Notes under the pieces: generated by a model
The model's input: only the letters and a program-made list of their open reading frames with translations
Told to the model about the DNA's origin: nothing
Databases searched by the model: none
Shown: positions 45,322 through 54,063 of the stretch, in pieces
Layout of the letters: the number at the start of each line of letters is the position of its first letter
Position numbering within the stretch: the first letter of the stretch is position 1
NCBI GenBank assembly: GCA_029262995.1
Contig: JAJCYH010000009.1
Coordinates: 60,956-124,955 of the forward strand
DNA: 64,000 bases
Source of the DNA: Saprospiraceae bacterium
GTDB lineage: Bacteria > Bacteroidota > Bacteroidia > Chitinophagales > Saprospiraceae
Direction of reading: 5' to 3'
Made by a program: the position numbers and the translations under genes

Positions 45322-48300
45322 TTGATTCAGAATTTTGCTAAATATTATACAGTCTCCAAAGCAAGGAGTTTGATGGTCATTGCCATGAGCATAATGACTA
45401 TTATGTTGTCATACAACAAGATTGAAGCTCAATCCAAGCCGTATTCAAATTATAAATTCCATCTTATATCAAATACTTTTGATACTCTAATAGTAGAGGA
45501 GAATACGATCATTCCAAATTCTGTGCAATTAAGTTCACAAGAAGATATTTCCGAAGTAATCTATTCCATAAATAACAATTCAATACGTATCTATAACATT
45601 GAAAACCAAACCATTGTATTAAAGTATAGAGTTTTTAATTTTGACTTAAACAAAAGTGTTGCCGTCCTAGATTCAAGTCAAATTATTACTGATGAGCGGA
45701 TTATGCTTTTGGTAAATGAAAGCGAAAACAGACTTAATAGCCGAAGATTAATAGAATCAAGTGAGCTACAATATAGTGGGAATTTTACTAGAGGAATAAG
45801 TTTTGGTAATACCCAAGATGTGGTATTAAACTCAAACTTAAACCTTCAACTAAGTGGAAACTTAGGAAACGGGATGAATATCAGAGCAGCAATTTCAGAT
45901 GAGAATATTCCCCTCCAAGCTGAAGGAAATACTTTAATCCTTCAAGAATTTAACAAAGTTTTTATAGCACTTGAAAAAGACAATACTACTATTATCGCTG
46001 GAGATTATGAATTAGGTAGACCTGACAGTTATTTTATGAATTACTTCAAAAAATTAAAGGGAATTTCTGTCAGCACACAACATCAAACCAATGATAATTG
46101 GAATATTTACAATAAAGCAAGTTTTGCGGTAAGCAGAGGAAAATTTAGGCGAATTCAATTAAAAACTCAAGAGGGTAATCAAGGACCTTATAGATTAGAT
46201 GGTGAAAATGGAGAAGTTTTTTTACAAGTATTATCAGGTACAGAGAAAATATACGCAGATGGTCGATTATTGAAAAGAGGCGAAAACAATGATTACATAA
46301 TAGATTACAACAGAGCTGAAGTCAGGTTTACCCCAAAATTAATAATTGCTGCAAACCTTAGAATTATAGTAGAATTTGAATATGCAATACAAAGTTATTT
46401 ACGCTCACTATATGCAACAGAAACGTCCATTAAAAACAACAAGTGGGAGTTCAAGTTAAATGGATACAGTGAACAAGACAGCAAATCAACAACAGGTAAC
46501 ATAGAACTTGACACAAGTGACATAAGGATTTTAAGAGAAGGAGGAGACAATGATAATTTTAAGTCTGGAATATTTGAATTCGATACTATCAATTCAAATG
46601 AAAATGTTAAGTACAATTTAAGGAATGGGATTCTTGAATTTGCTCCCAAAGACAGTGGTCAAGTTTATCTCGCACGTTTTTCAAATTTTGGTTCTGGTCA
46701 AGGCGATTATATTATTGATACGGATGCAACTGCAAACGGAAGAGTATATAAGTATGTAGGTTCCGAGATGGGAGATTATCTTCCATTGATAAGATTAATA
46801 CCTCCGGAACAAAAACAAATGTTTACTGCATCAGCAAATTATTCCCTAAGTGATAGTACTCAATTTTTTATCGAAAGTGCAATCAGCAATTATGATAAGA
46901 ATAGATTTTCGGAATTAGGCAATGAGGACAATACATCCCATTCATTTGTAGGTGCTTTTATTGATAGAAGGAAGGTTTTACAAAATGGGGATTGGGAAAT
47001 GGCAACAAAGGCAAAATATGAATTTGTAAAGAAAGGGTTCCAGATTTTAAATCCTTACAGGACATCAGAATTCGTAAGAGATTGGAACATAGATAGAATT
47101 CAAAAAAACAATAATCAGCATTTTGTTCAATCTTCAATAAAGCTTTTCAATAAATTCAGTAGCATTGATTATCAACTTAGTAGTTTCAAAGATTCTGGTC
47201 AATTTAATGGCTTGAGACATCAACCTGTATTACGGTTCAGTGATAATAAATGGCTGATTCAATTAAACGGAGATTGGTTAAACTCCACTTCTCAATTTGA
47301 AACATCTGAATTCAGTAGACCAAGAGCAAATATTCAAAAATCCATTTTTGCGCATAAACTTGAATTAGGTTTTTATTTTGAAAAAGAGAAAAATATTATC
47401 AAAAACAATTCGGACACTTTGAATCAACTTAGTTTCAATTATGATCTTTACCGGTTCTCAATCAAAACTAAGACGGTAAAAAATCATCAAGTCGAAATAG
47501 CATATAGCAACAGAGTAGATGACAGAGTAATAGATTCAGAATTACAAAGAGCGACCGAAAGCCAAAGTCTTGAACTAAGTGGAATTTTAAACAAGCAAAA
47601 AAACTCCACTTTACAATGGCAAATTGTAGTGCGGGATTATACTGTAGAAGATAATTATATCGAAATAGAACAAGCTAAGCGGTCATTGATTGGCAATATC
47701 AATCATAGAATGAATCTGTTTAATAATGGTATAGATATTTCAAGTTATTATGAATCCAATTCGGGTCAGGAACCAAAGTTGGAATTTCAATTTATTCAAG
47801 TTCAAAAAGGTGAGGGATCTTATCTTTGGAATGATTATAATACGGATGAAATCAAACAAATAAATGAGTTTGAAATTGCACCGTTTTCAGATTTAGCTTC
47901 GTTTGAAAAAATATCGGTTTTTAACAATGAATTTATCAGTACCAATCGATATGTTTTAAATCAAAGCATTCGTCTTGACCCAATAAAAATTTTAAAAAAT
48001 AAAAATCATTTATTGGCTAAACTATTCTTTTTCAGCCGTTACAGGATAGATCAAAAACTTCAAAATTCAGATAATTCAGGACTTTTAAATTTTATAGATT
48101 TTGACCTTGAAAATGAAGATCTGGTTTCATTTAATTCCACATTCGATCACAGTCTTTTTATTAATCGTGGCAATCCTTTGTGGGACTTGAGGTTTACACT
48201 TAGAAAAATAAACAATAAAATTTTACAAATATCTGGATTTGATCAAAGGAACAATACCCAATATACCAGTAGGATCAGATACAATCTGAACAAACAATTA

Positions 48301-48777
48301 GATCTTCTGTTTGAAGGGAATTGGGGTAATCAGATAAGAACGACTGAAAATTTTAATGGGCAGAACTTTGACATAGAATCCTGGTCCTTTAATCCTCAAT
48401 TAAATTATAGACCAAATTCTCGATTAAGAATAATAACCAATTTAAGTGTCGAAAAGAAAAAAAATACCAATGGCATTGAAATGGAAGAGGCTAAAATTGT
48501 TAATAGTGGGATTGAGATTAGTTGGCGACAAAACAGCGTATCGAATCTTGAATTTAAACTAAACTATATCAATATTGATTACAAAGGTCCCATCAACTCC
48601 CCTATCGAATTTGAAATGTTACAAGGCCTCAAAAATGGTAATAATGCGGTTTGGGGAATCAATTATATCAGGCGCGTTTCTACAAGCATGGATATAGTTA
48701 TTAATTACAACGGCAGGAAACCCGGTTCAAACTCAATAATCAATACAGCAACCATGCAAATGAGAGCTTTGTTTTAA
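45322..48777 (+). CDS. Very large predicted outer-membrane beta-barrel protein of unknown family
   Basis: A 1151-residue exported protein. From the TTG at 45322 it has a basic n-region (SKARS), a hydrophobic core and cleavage near IEAQ. An in-frame ATG at 45373 is preceded by AAGGAG but would leave a signal without positive charge, so either start is possible. Residues ~150-260 contain GNFTRGISFGNTQDVVLNS and AAISDENIPLQAEGNT. Around 280-345 is a dense segment, EGNQGPYRL, GTEKIYADGRLL, DYIIDYNRAEVRFTP, which I recall as conserved in uncharacterised Bacteroidota outer-membrane proteins. The remainder alternates aromatic and polar residues like a large barrel and ends MQMRALF with terminal Phe. 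It lacks a sorting domain and a TonB plug. Function unknown; not SprA, whose motifs are absent. Confidence 0.7.
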   Translation: MIQNFAKYYTVSKARSLMVIAMSIMTIMLSYNKIEAQSKPYSNYKFHLISNTFDTLIVEENTIIPNSVQLSSQEDISEVIYSINNNSIRIYNIENQTIVLKYRVFNFDLNKSVAVLDSSQIITDERIMLLVNESENRLNSRRLIESSELQYSGNFTRGISFGNTQDVVLNSNLNLQLSGNLGNGMNIRAAISDENIPLQAEGNTLILQEFNKVFIALEKDNTTIIAGDYELGRPDSYFMNYFKKLKGISVSTQHQTNDNWNIYNKASFAVSRGKFRRIQLKTQEGNQGPYRLDGENGEVFLQVLSGTEKIYADGRLLKRGENNDYIIDYNRAEVRFTPKLIIAANLRIIVEFEYAIQSYLRSLYATETSIKNNKWEFKLNGYSEQDSKSTTGNIELDTSDIRILREGGDNDNFKSGIFEFDTINSNENVKYNLRNGILEFAPKDSGQVYLARFSNFGSGQGDYIIDTDATANGRVYKYVGSEMGDYLPLIRLIPPEQKQMFTASANYSLSDSTQFFIESAISNYDKNRFSELGNEDNTSHSFVGAFIDRRKVLQNGDWEMATKAKYEFVKKGFQILNPYRTSEFVRDWNIDRIQKNNNQHFVQSSIKLFNKFSSIDYQLSSFKDSGQFNGLRHQPVLRFSDNKWLIQLNGDWLNSTSQFETSEFSRPRANIQKSIFAHKLELGFYFEKEKNIIKNNSDTLNQLSFNYDLYRFSIKTKTVKNHQVEIAYSNRVDDRVIDSELQRATESQSLELSGILNKQKNSTLQWQIVVRDYTVEDNYIEIEQAKRSLIGNINHRMNLFNNGIDISSYYESNSGQEPKLEFQFIQVQKGEGSYLWNDYNTDEIKQINEFEIAPFSDLASFEKISVFNNEFISTNRYVLNQSIRLDPIKILKNKNHLLAKLFFFSRYRIDQKLQNSDNSGLLNFIDFDLENEDLVSFNSTFDHSLFINRGNPLWDLRFTLRKINNKILQISGFDQRNNTQYTSRIRYNLNKQLDLLFEGNWGNQIRTTENFNGQNFDIESWSFNPQLNYRPNSRLRIITNLSVEKKKNTNGIEMEEAKIVNSGIEISWRQNSVSNLEFKLNYINIDYKGPINSPIEFEMLQGLKNGNNAVWGINYIRRVSTSMDIVINYNGRKPGSNSIINTATMQMRALF

Positions 48778-48779
48778 AA

Positions 48780-48807
48780 TAAAAAGGAAGCCCTATTCAG
48801 GCTTCCT
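48780..48807 (-). terminator. Terminator of the AbrB-like gene
   Basis: An 8-bp stem (48785-48792 with 48800-48807) and 7-base loop. The A run before 48785 becomes a T run on the minus strand, 25 bases past the minus-strand stop. It may also help end the plus-strand 45322 transcript. Confidence 0.65.
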
Positions 48808-48831
48808 CACCATCAACTCAATCTCGGTAAA

Positions 48832-49071
48832 TTATTTGACTACATTATTCAACATTGGTCCTAGATAACTAAGAATTAGTTCTTCTAAAGAACTAGACTT
48901 AATTATGGTTAGGCATACACGATTATCTTTAGTAGAACACTTTAGGATTGCTAGCTTATCCCCAGGCAAAATATCTAAGGTCTTCCTAATGTCCTTAGGA
49001 AGAACAAGTTGTCCTCTTTCATCGCAACTCACAATTGCCTCTATAGAAAATTTTGTTTCGCTCAAAATCAA
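48832..49071 (-). CDS. AbrB/MazE/SpoVT-like DNA-binding protein
   Basis: A 79-residue protein with the swapped-hairpin AbrB fold near its start: VSCDERGQLVLPKDIRKTLDILPGDKLAIL contains the (R)GQxxLPKxxRKxLxxxxGD pattern. A short C-terminal helix follows. No ATG is available; TTG at 49071 (or 49065) is the start. A minus-strand TATATTTG at 49083-49090 would give transcription within a few bases of it, i.e. a nearly leaderless message. Such proteins are transition-state regulators or antitoxins; no toxin gene is adjacent, so a transcriptional role is more likely. Confidence 0.75.
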   Translation of the reverse strand: MILSETKFSIEAIVSCDERGQLVLPKDIRKTLDILPGDKLAILKCSTKDNRVCLTIIKSSSLEELILSYLGPMLNNVVK

Positions 49072-49082
49072 AAATTGTAATG

Positions 49083-49090
49083 CAAATATA
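49083..49090 (-). promoter_or_regulatory. Candidate -7 element (TATATTTG) of the AbrB-like gene
   Basis: Exact TAnnTTTG match 12 bases upstream of the TTG start at 49071 on the minus strand; implies a very short or absent 5' leader. Confidence 0.5.
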
Positions 49091-49217
49091 ATCTGATTTC
49101 TATTACTTTTCTGATTATTCCGTATTTTCTGTATTATATGATTAATCAGTATTTTAATTTTATGATCTCTGTCCGCATTAGAACATCATTCGTACTATAA
49201 TAAATACATTTACATCA

Positions 49218-49225
49218 TATATTTG
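49218..49225 (+). promoter_or_regulatory. Candidate -7 element (TATATTTG) of the metalloprotease gene
   Basis: Exact TAnnTTTG match 20 bases upstream of the ATG at 49245. Confidence 0.5.
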
Positions 49226-49244
49226 TTTGAAATAAAAAATAATA

Positions 49245-52200
49245 ATGAAGTTCATTCCTTGTCTAGTGTTAATCGTACTTTTTTCCATCAATTCAAATGC
49301 TCAAGAATTATGGAATTCCATAGATGAAAATTCTATCCAATATAAATCATCAAAAGAAAGAGAGATTGCACCAACGAAGTATTCTACTTTTTCAATTGAT
49401 CAAAAATCATTGGTTAAAAAATTGCAAAATGCAAACCATGAGGATGAAATAAACAAATCCAAAGGAACAAGACTTAGTTTGCCATTACCCAATGGTAAGT
49501 TAGAATTATTCGAATTTTATGAAAGCCCTTGTATGAGTCCTGTGCTTGCAGAAAAATTTCCTGAAATAAAATCCTTCATTGCTATATCTAAAGAAAACAG
49601 AAGAAATCATGCGAGGTTAGATTTTGGGACCATGGGGATTCATGCGGTTATCAGCACATCTGAAGGTACAATATATATTGATCCCTACTTTAAATCACCT
49701 GACCAGAATTACATTTCATATTATGTAAGAGATCACATTGTTGATATTGATGAATATAACAATAGCTGTGGTACCGATGCATATATGGAAAGCATTGAAT
49801 CAGAACTAGAAATGGGTAATACAAATGATTTAACTGAACTCAACCCATTAAAAACTGCTGGAGATGAAGTTGAAAAAGTTACATACCGGTTAGCTGTTAC
49901 AACAACGGGAGAATGGGGACAATCAATTGGTACCAAAGAAAATGTAATGGCTAGGATTGTGACAGGCATCAACAGATTGAACATGATATTTGAAAGTGCT
50001 ATAGCTACTAAGTTTGAACTTATTGACAGAAATGACGAACTGATTTTTCTTGATCCTGACACTGATCCATTTGTTGATGCAAATCTTGGTGGTTCTCTAA
50101 TTGGTCAAAATTCATTTGCCATTAACAATATTGTTGGAGCAAACGCTTATGACATAGGACATGTATTTACAGTTAGATGTACTGATGGTGTAGCAGGTAT
50201 TGCAGCCTTAGGCTCTGTCTGTCTTTTAAATAAAGGCAACGGTGTTAGTTGTGTAGGAAATACCAACATTTCATTTTTTATGGTAAATACGACTGCACAT
50301 GAAATAGGACACCAATTCAATGGGGGGCATACTTGGAGTAATTGTCCTTCATCTCAAGGACAACTTTCACCTAATACCTCATGGGAACCAGGAAGTGGCT
50401 CAACAATATTGTCCTATGGTGGAATATGTGGTAGTCAAGATTATGTAAACACAAATGACGATTACTTTCATGTAGGCAGTCTTGATCAATTTCTTACTTT
50501 CATTTCTACCACAGGAAGTTGTGGAGAAGAGAAACTAAGTGGAAATCATAAACCAGATCTTGTAAAACCGTTTGGAAATGGCGTTGTTATCCCTATTGCT
50601 ACCCCATTTGAACTAGAAGGTGAAGCTACAGATGAAGATGGTGACCTCCTAAGCTATAATTGGGAACAGATGAATATTATGCCAGTAGATGGAACGACGA
50701 ATCCACCTACCCCACTCGGAAGCCTTGGTAATCCAATAGGAAACTCTCCAAGTTTCAGGTCATTTCCTCCATCTTCAAATCCCAATAGGTTATTTCCTAG
50801 ATTAAGTGCAATTATAGGCGGCATAGGATCCCACCTTGAAGTATTGCCCCTATATGATAGAAATTTAGACTTCAGGTTTAACGTAAGAGACAATCATCCT
50901 GGAGCAGGCATCACCGTTTGGGAAAAGGTTTCTTTTAAAGCAACTGAAAGTGCTGGACCATTTAGAGTAACCAAACCGAACACTTTGACTTTTGTTGAAG
51001 TTGGTGATTTATTAGATCTAGAATGGGATGTTGCCAATACGGATAATGAGTTAGTAGATTGTCAATTTGTTGATATTTACTTATCCTTAGACAATGGTAA
51101 AAACTTTGACATTCTGTTAAAAGAAATGACGCCTAACGATGGTTCAGAGAGTATTGAAATACCAAACACTTTGACTACCGAAGGGAAGATAAAGATAAAG
51201 GCTAGCAACAATATATTTTTTCAATTTAACAGATCAAATATTATCATAAGAGAACCATCAACACCAGGTTTTTTCATTGATCTTGCAGAAAACAAATTTA
51301 ATACATGTTTGCCAGATGTCGTTGAAGTAAATATCATAGGCACTTCATTCCAATCGTTTGACACTCCTGTTACTCTGGATATAATTAATCCACCTTCAGG
51401 GATAAGTTATGAGTTTTCAAATAACCCAATGGCTCCTAATGAAGCGTCAGTATTAACTATCAGCTTTGACAGTATTGATACTAGGAGTAATTTCAATCTT
51501 ATCGTTCAAGGCATCGCAGAAAACGCAGATACCATAGTACAAAATATTTCCATTTCTGCTATCGGTACTGATGTAAGTGACTTGAAATTATTAGGTCCTG
51601 TTAGTGGAAGTTCAAACATCAAACAAACTCCCATATTCAGTTGGGCCAAGGCTAGGAATGCCGAATATTATACTTTAGAAATTGCAACAAATCCTTCGTT
51701 TGGAAGCAGTGTTGTCATTTCTGAGGAATTCCTTTCCGATACTTCTTTCATACCTCAAATTGTTTTTGATAATGGACAATTGTTTTATTGGAGAGTTATA
51801 GCCCATAATGATTGCATTACGAGCCCAAGTCAAATTAGTACTTTTGGAACCTTAACTTTGGATTGTAAAGACTACAGTTCAGACAATTTACCAAAGAATA
51901 TCAGCTTTTCTGGAAATGTAATAGTAGATGGTGTAATAAAGGTTTTTGATGTAGGTGAAGTTGCTGATATTAATATTAAAAAAATAAGAGGTCAGCACTC
52001 AGATGTGTTTCAACTTAAAGGAACACTTATTAGTCCATCAGGGACAGAAGTGATTCTATTTGATAAGAATTGTTTTGGAGCTACCGATTTCAATTTAGGA
52101 TTTGACAGTGACTCACCTATTGATTTCAGATGCCCGTTAAATAGTGGTTTAATTATAAAACCAAATGGAGGGGATCTTTCTTCATTTGAAAACGAAACTA

Positions 52201-52901
52201 TAGATGGAGATTGGATCTTTAGACTAAATGACACTCAAAGTGGTGATGGAGGACAATTCACCCAATTTGATCTTGAAATATGTGCCAGTTTCGAAATTGA
52301 AAATCCATACATCATAAACAATAATATTTTAGAAGTTCCTACTGGCTTATCTGCAAAGGTTAGCAGTGACTTTTTATTGGTTGGGGATAATCTTAGCACC
52401 TCAGAAGAACTGATTTATACTCTTGTTGTTCTACCTTCTGAAGGAGAGCTAAGTCTTAATGGAAACAGTCTTAGTGTAGGAGATAGTTTTACACAAGATC
52501 AATTAAACAATGATGAATTGAGGTATATTCACCTTGGGTCAATTGACACAATTGACTCATTTACTTTTACAGTAATTGATGGAGATGGGGGATGGTTGGA
52601 TCTTACCAAGTTTGATTTGGTTATTGATGAAGATGTGATATCTTCTATTTCTGAGTTATTGCCAAGCTCTTCTTTTGTGATCTACCCTAATCCAGCAACA
52701 GATGCAATAACAATTGAAGCTATTCAAGAAAATACAAGTTGGAATATTGTTATTTATGATTTGAGTGGAAAATTAATTTTGCAAGATAAGATGAATAGGA
52801 GAAAATCTTTATCGTTAAGATCGTTTGAAAATGGTCTTTACATCATTAAACTGTTCAGTGAAAAATCACAAGCTGCTTATAAGTTGAGTGTACTAAAATA
52901 A
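49245..52901 (+). CDS. Secreted reprolysin-like zinc metalloprotease with P-domain and T9SS sorting domain
   Basis: A 1218-residue protein. Signal peptide MKFIPCLVLIVLFSINSNAQ. A propeptide-like region is followed by a metzincin catalytic domain (~205-425) with the zinc motif HEIGHQFNGGH near residue 352 (HExxHxxxGGH). A middle portion has Ig/fibronectin-like folds (DEDGDLLSYNWEQ, FSWAKARNAEYYTLEIATN). A proprotein-convertase P-domain lies at ~875-1015 (LISPSGTEVIL, DGDWIFRLND), then a cadherin/CSPG-like repeat (~1020-1130) and a T9SS type A sorting domain (FVIYPNPATD to the end). The enzyme is expected to digest extracellular protein. Monocistronic with its own candidate promoter and terminator. 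Confidence 0.9.
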   Translation: MKFIPCLVLIVLFSINSNAQELWNSIDENSIQYKSSKEREIAPTKYSTFSIDQKSLVKKLQNANHEDEINKSKGTRLSLPLPNGKLELFEFYESPCMSPVLAEKFPEIKSFIAISKENRRNHARLDFGTMGIHAVISTSEGTIYIDPYFKSPDQNYISYYVRDHIVDIDEYNNSCGTDAYMESIESELEMGNTNDLTELNPLKTAGDEVEKVTYRLAVTTTGEWGQSIGTKENVMARIVTGINRLNMIFESAIATKFELIDRNDELIFLDPDTDPFVDANLGGSLIGQNSFAINNIVGANAYDIGHVFTVRCTDGVAGIAALGSVCLLNKGNGVSCVGNTNISFFMVNTTAHEIGHQFNGGHTWSNCPSSQGQLSPNTSWEPGSGSTILSYGGICGSQDYVNTNDDYFHVGSLDQFLTFISTTGSCGEEKLSGNHKPDLVKPFGNGVVIPIATPFELEGEATDEDGDLLSYNWEQMNIMPVDGTTNPPTPLGSLGNPIGNSPSFRSFPPSSNPNRLFPRLSAIIGGIGSHLEVLPLYDRNLDFRFNVRDNHPGAGITVWEKVSFKATESAGPFRVTKPNTLTFVEVGDLLDLEWDVANTDNELVDCQFVDIYLSLDNGKNFDILLKEMTPNDGSESIEIPNTLTTEGKIKIKASNNIFFQFNRSNIIIREPSTPGFFIDLAENKFNTCLPDVVEVNIIGTSFQSFDTPVTLDIINPPSGISYEFSNNPMAPNEASVLTISFDSIDTRSNFNLIVQGIAENADTIVQNISISAIGTDVSDLKLLGPVSGSSNIKQTPIFSWAKARNAEYYTLEIATNPSFGSSVVISEEFLSDTSFIPQIVFDNGQLFYWRVIAHNDCITSPSQISTFGTLTLDCKDYSSDNLPKNISFSGNVIVDGVIKVFDVGEVADINIKKIRGQHSDVFQLKGTLISPSGTEVILFDKNCFGATDFNLGFDSDSPIDFRCPLNSGLIIKPNGGDLSSFENETIDGDWIFRLNDTQSGDGGQFTQFDLEICASFEIENPYIINNNILEVPTGLSAKVSSDFLLVGDNLSTSEELIYTLVVLPSEGELSLNGNSLSVGDSFTQDQLNNDELRYIHLGSIDTIDSFTFTVIDGDGGWLDLTKFDLVIDEDVISSISELLPSSSFVIYPNPATDAITIEAIQENTSWNIVIYDLSGKLILQDKMNRRKSLSLRSFENGLYIIKLFSEKSQAAYKLSVLK

Positions 52902-52912
52902 ACGAAGATAAT

Positions 52913-52940
52913 AAAGGGACTTTTTGAAAGTCCCTTTTTT
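52913..52940. terminator. Bidirectional terminator
   Basis: A 10-bp stem (52913-52922 with 52928-52937) with a T run on the plus side. It ends the metalloprotease transcript and, by symmetry, possibly the convergent lipoprotein gene, whose stop is at 52939. Confidence 0.85.
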
Positions 52941-53277
52941 ATCTTTTATTAGAGATGGGCTCTAGAACAAGCAATTCACGTGTGTCTAGTATTTGGTCAA
53001 CAACTAAAAAATTGTATTGCTTATTATACGATCCAATTACTTCCACATGTCCAAAATCCTCAAAACTTAAGTCCGAATTATCTTCATTAATAAACTTCAA
53101 TTCTATTAATGCCGCAGATTCAATATCTTGAAGGTAAAAGACATCTTTTACAATTTTGTCCTGTATAATGTATCCATCAAAAATTCTAAGCGTCGTATTA
53201 TATTCCTTTGTGTGGTTATAACAAGAGTAAATCGCTAAGCTTAATGTAGATATTACTAAAATTATTAAATTCTTCAT
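52939..53277 (-). CDS. Small lipoprotein of unknown function
   Basis: A 112-residue protein with a lipoprotein signal (MKNLIILVISTLSLAIYSC, Cys at residue 19). The ~93-residue mature part is beta-rich and acidic (INEDNSDLSFEDFGHVEVIGSY, VVDQILDTRELLVLEP), compatible with a small OB- or barrel-like fold. No family recognised. Its stop codon lies at the edge of the terminator of the convergent metalloprotease gene. Confidence 0.6.
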   Translation of the reverse strand: MKNLIILVISTLSLAIYSCYNHTKEYNTTLRIFDGYIIQDKIVKDVFYLQDIESAALIELKFINEDNSDLSFEDFGHVEVIGSYNKQYNFLVVDQILDTRELLVLEPISNKR

Positions 53278-54063
53278 AACATTCGTATTGGTTGTTATAA
53301 AGTTAAGTATGAATTAGCTCTAAAGATTCAGGCAAAACACCTGATTATAAATAAGGGGTTACCCCGACCTGATAAGGTATGATTGGTATGCGTAAACAAA
53401 TCGGGGTAACATAAACTACTTAATAATAAGTAGCACTTAGAAAAGCTCATAGTAATGCTAAGTCAGGATATTTTGATGCCGATGTTTAACTTAATAAGTC
53501 AAACCAACATTCCTTTGGTAACCCATTAGACTCCAAAAGAATGTAGTTAGATATTGGAGCGTTAGATTAAACAAATTATATTATTCTACTTATCAAGTAC
53601 AACGTGCAACAACTTGTTGCTATCAAACAAGTTGAATCCATAAAAAACATCACTTAATAGTTTAACATTTATACGTTAACTTAATTGATTCGCCAGTTTA
53701 CGAGTGGATTATAGAGTTCGGATTGATCTCTTACTATTTTAAACATTACAATTTAATTTAAATCGATCAAAGCAAAACTCCTATAAAGCACAATTATTAA
53801 ATCTTTTTGCAAATATTAAGATAATTATGCAAAAGCTAAACTATACAGCTTAATATACTGCATTTTTTAAATACAGTCAATATTTATTTCAATTATTTTT
53901 GATTTTATAAAATTTTAATCCCATTAATAATGTTTGATTTCCATAAATATCATTCCAACGCAACGTTCTCGGGTTTTAATGGATATACAATATCAAACGC
54001 TTAACACTTTTAATGCATTAATTTTTAAATCTAATCTGATTAATTTCAATTAAAAAAGTTAAC
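53278..54063. other. 786-base intergenic region with a cluster of hairpins
   Basis: No ORF was found. Inverted repeats: TCAGG/CCTGA (53328-53332, 53340-53344); GTTACCCCGA/TCGGGGTAAC (53358-53367, 53401-53410); CTACTTA/TAAGTAG (53416-53422, 53427-53433); ACTTAG/CTAAGT (53435-53440, 53458-53463); CAACTTGTT/AACAAGTTG (53610-53618, 53626-53634). GGGG-TTA-CCCC at 53355-53365 competes with the second pair. The right 400 bases are AT-rich and unstructured to the eye. Possible non-coding RNA or long leader of the downstream operon. Confidence 0.45.

Noticed and set aside
48832..49071. AbrB-like gene as antitoxin of a toxin-antitoxin pair
   Set aside because: No small toxin gene is adjacent on either side.
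53355..53410. Known riboswitch or tmRNA
   Set aside because: The conserved cores of the classes I know were not found; kept only as an unassigned structured region.
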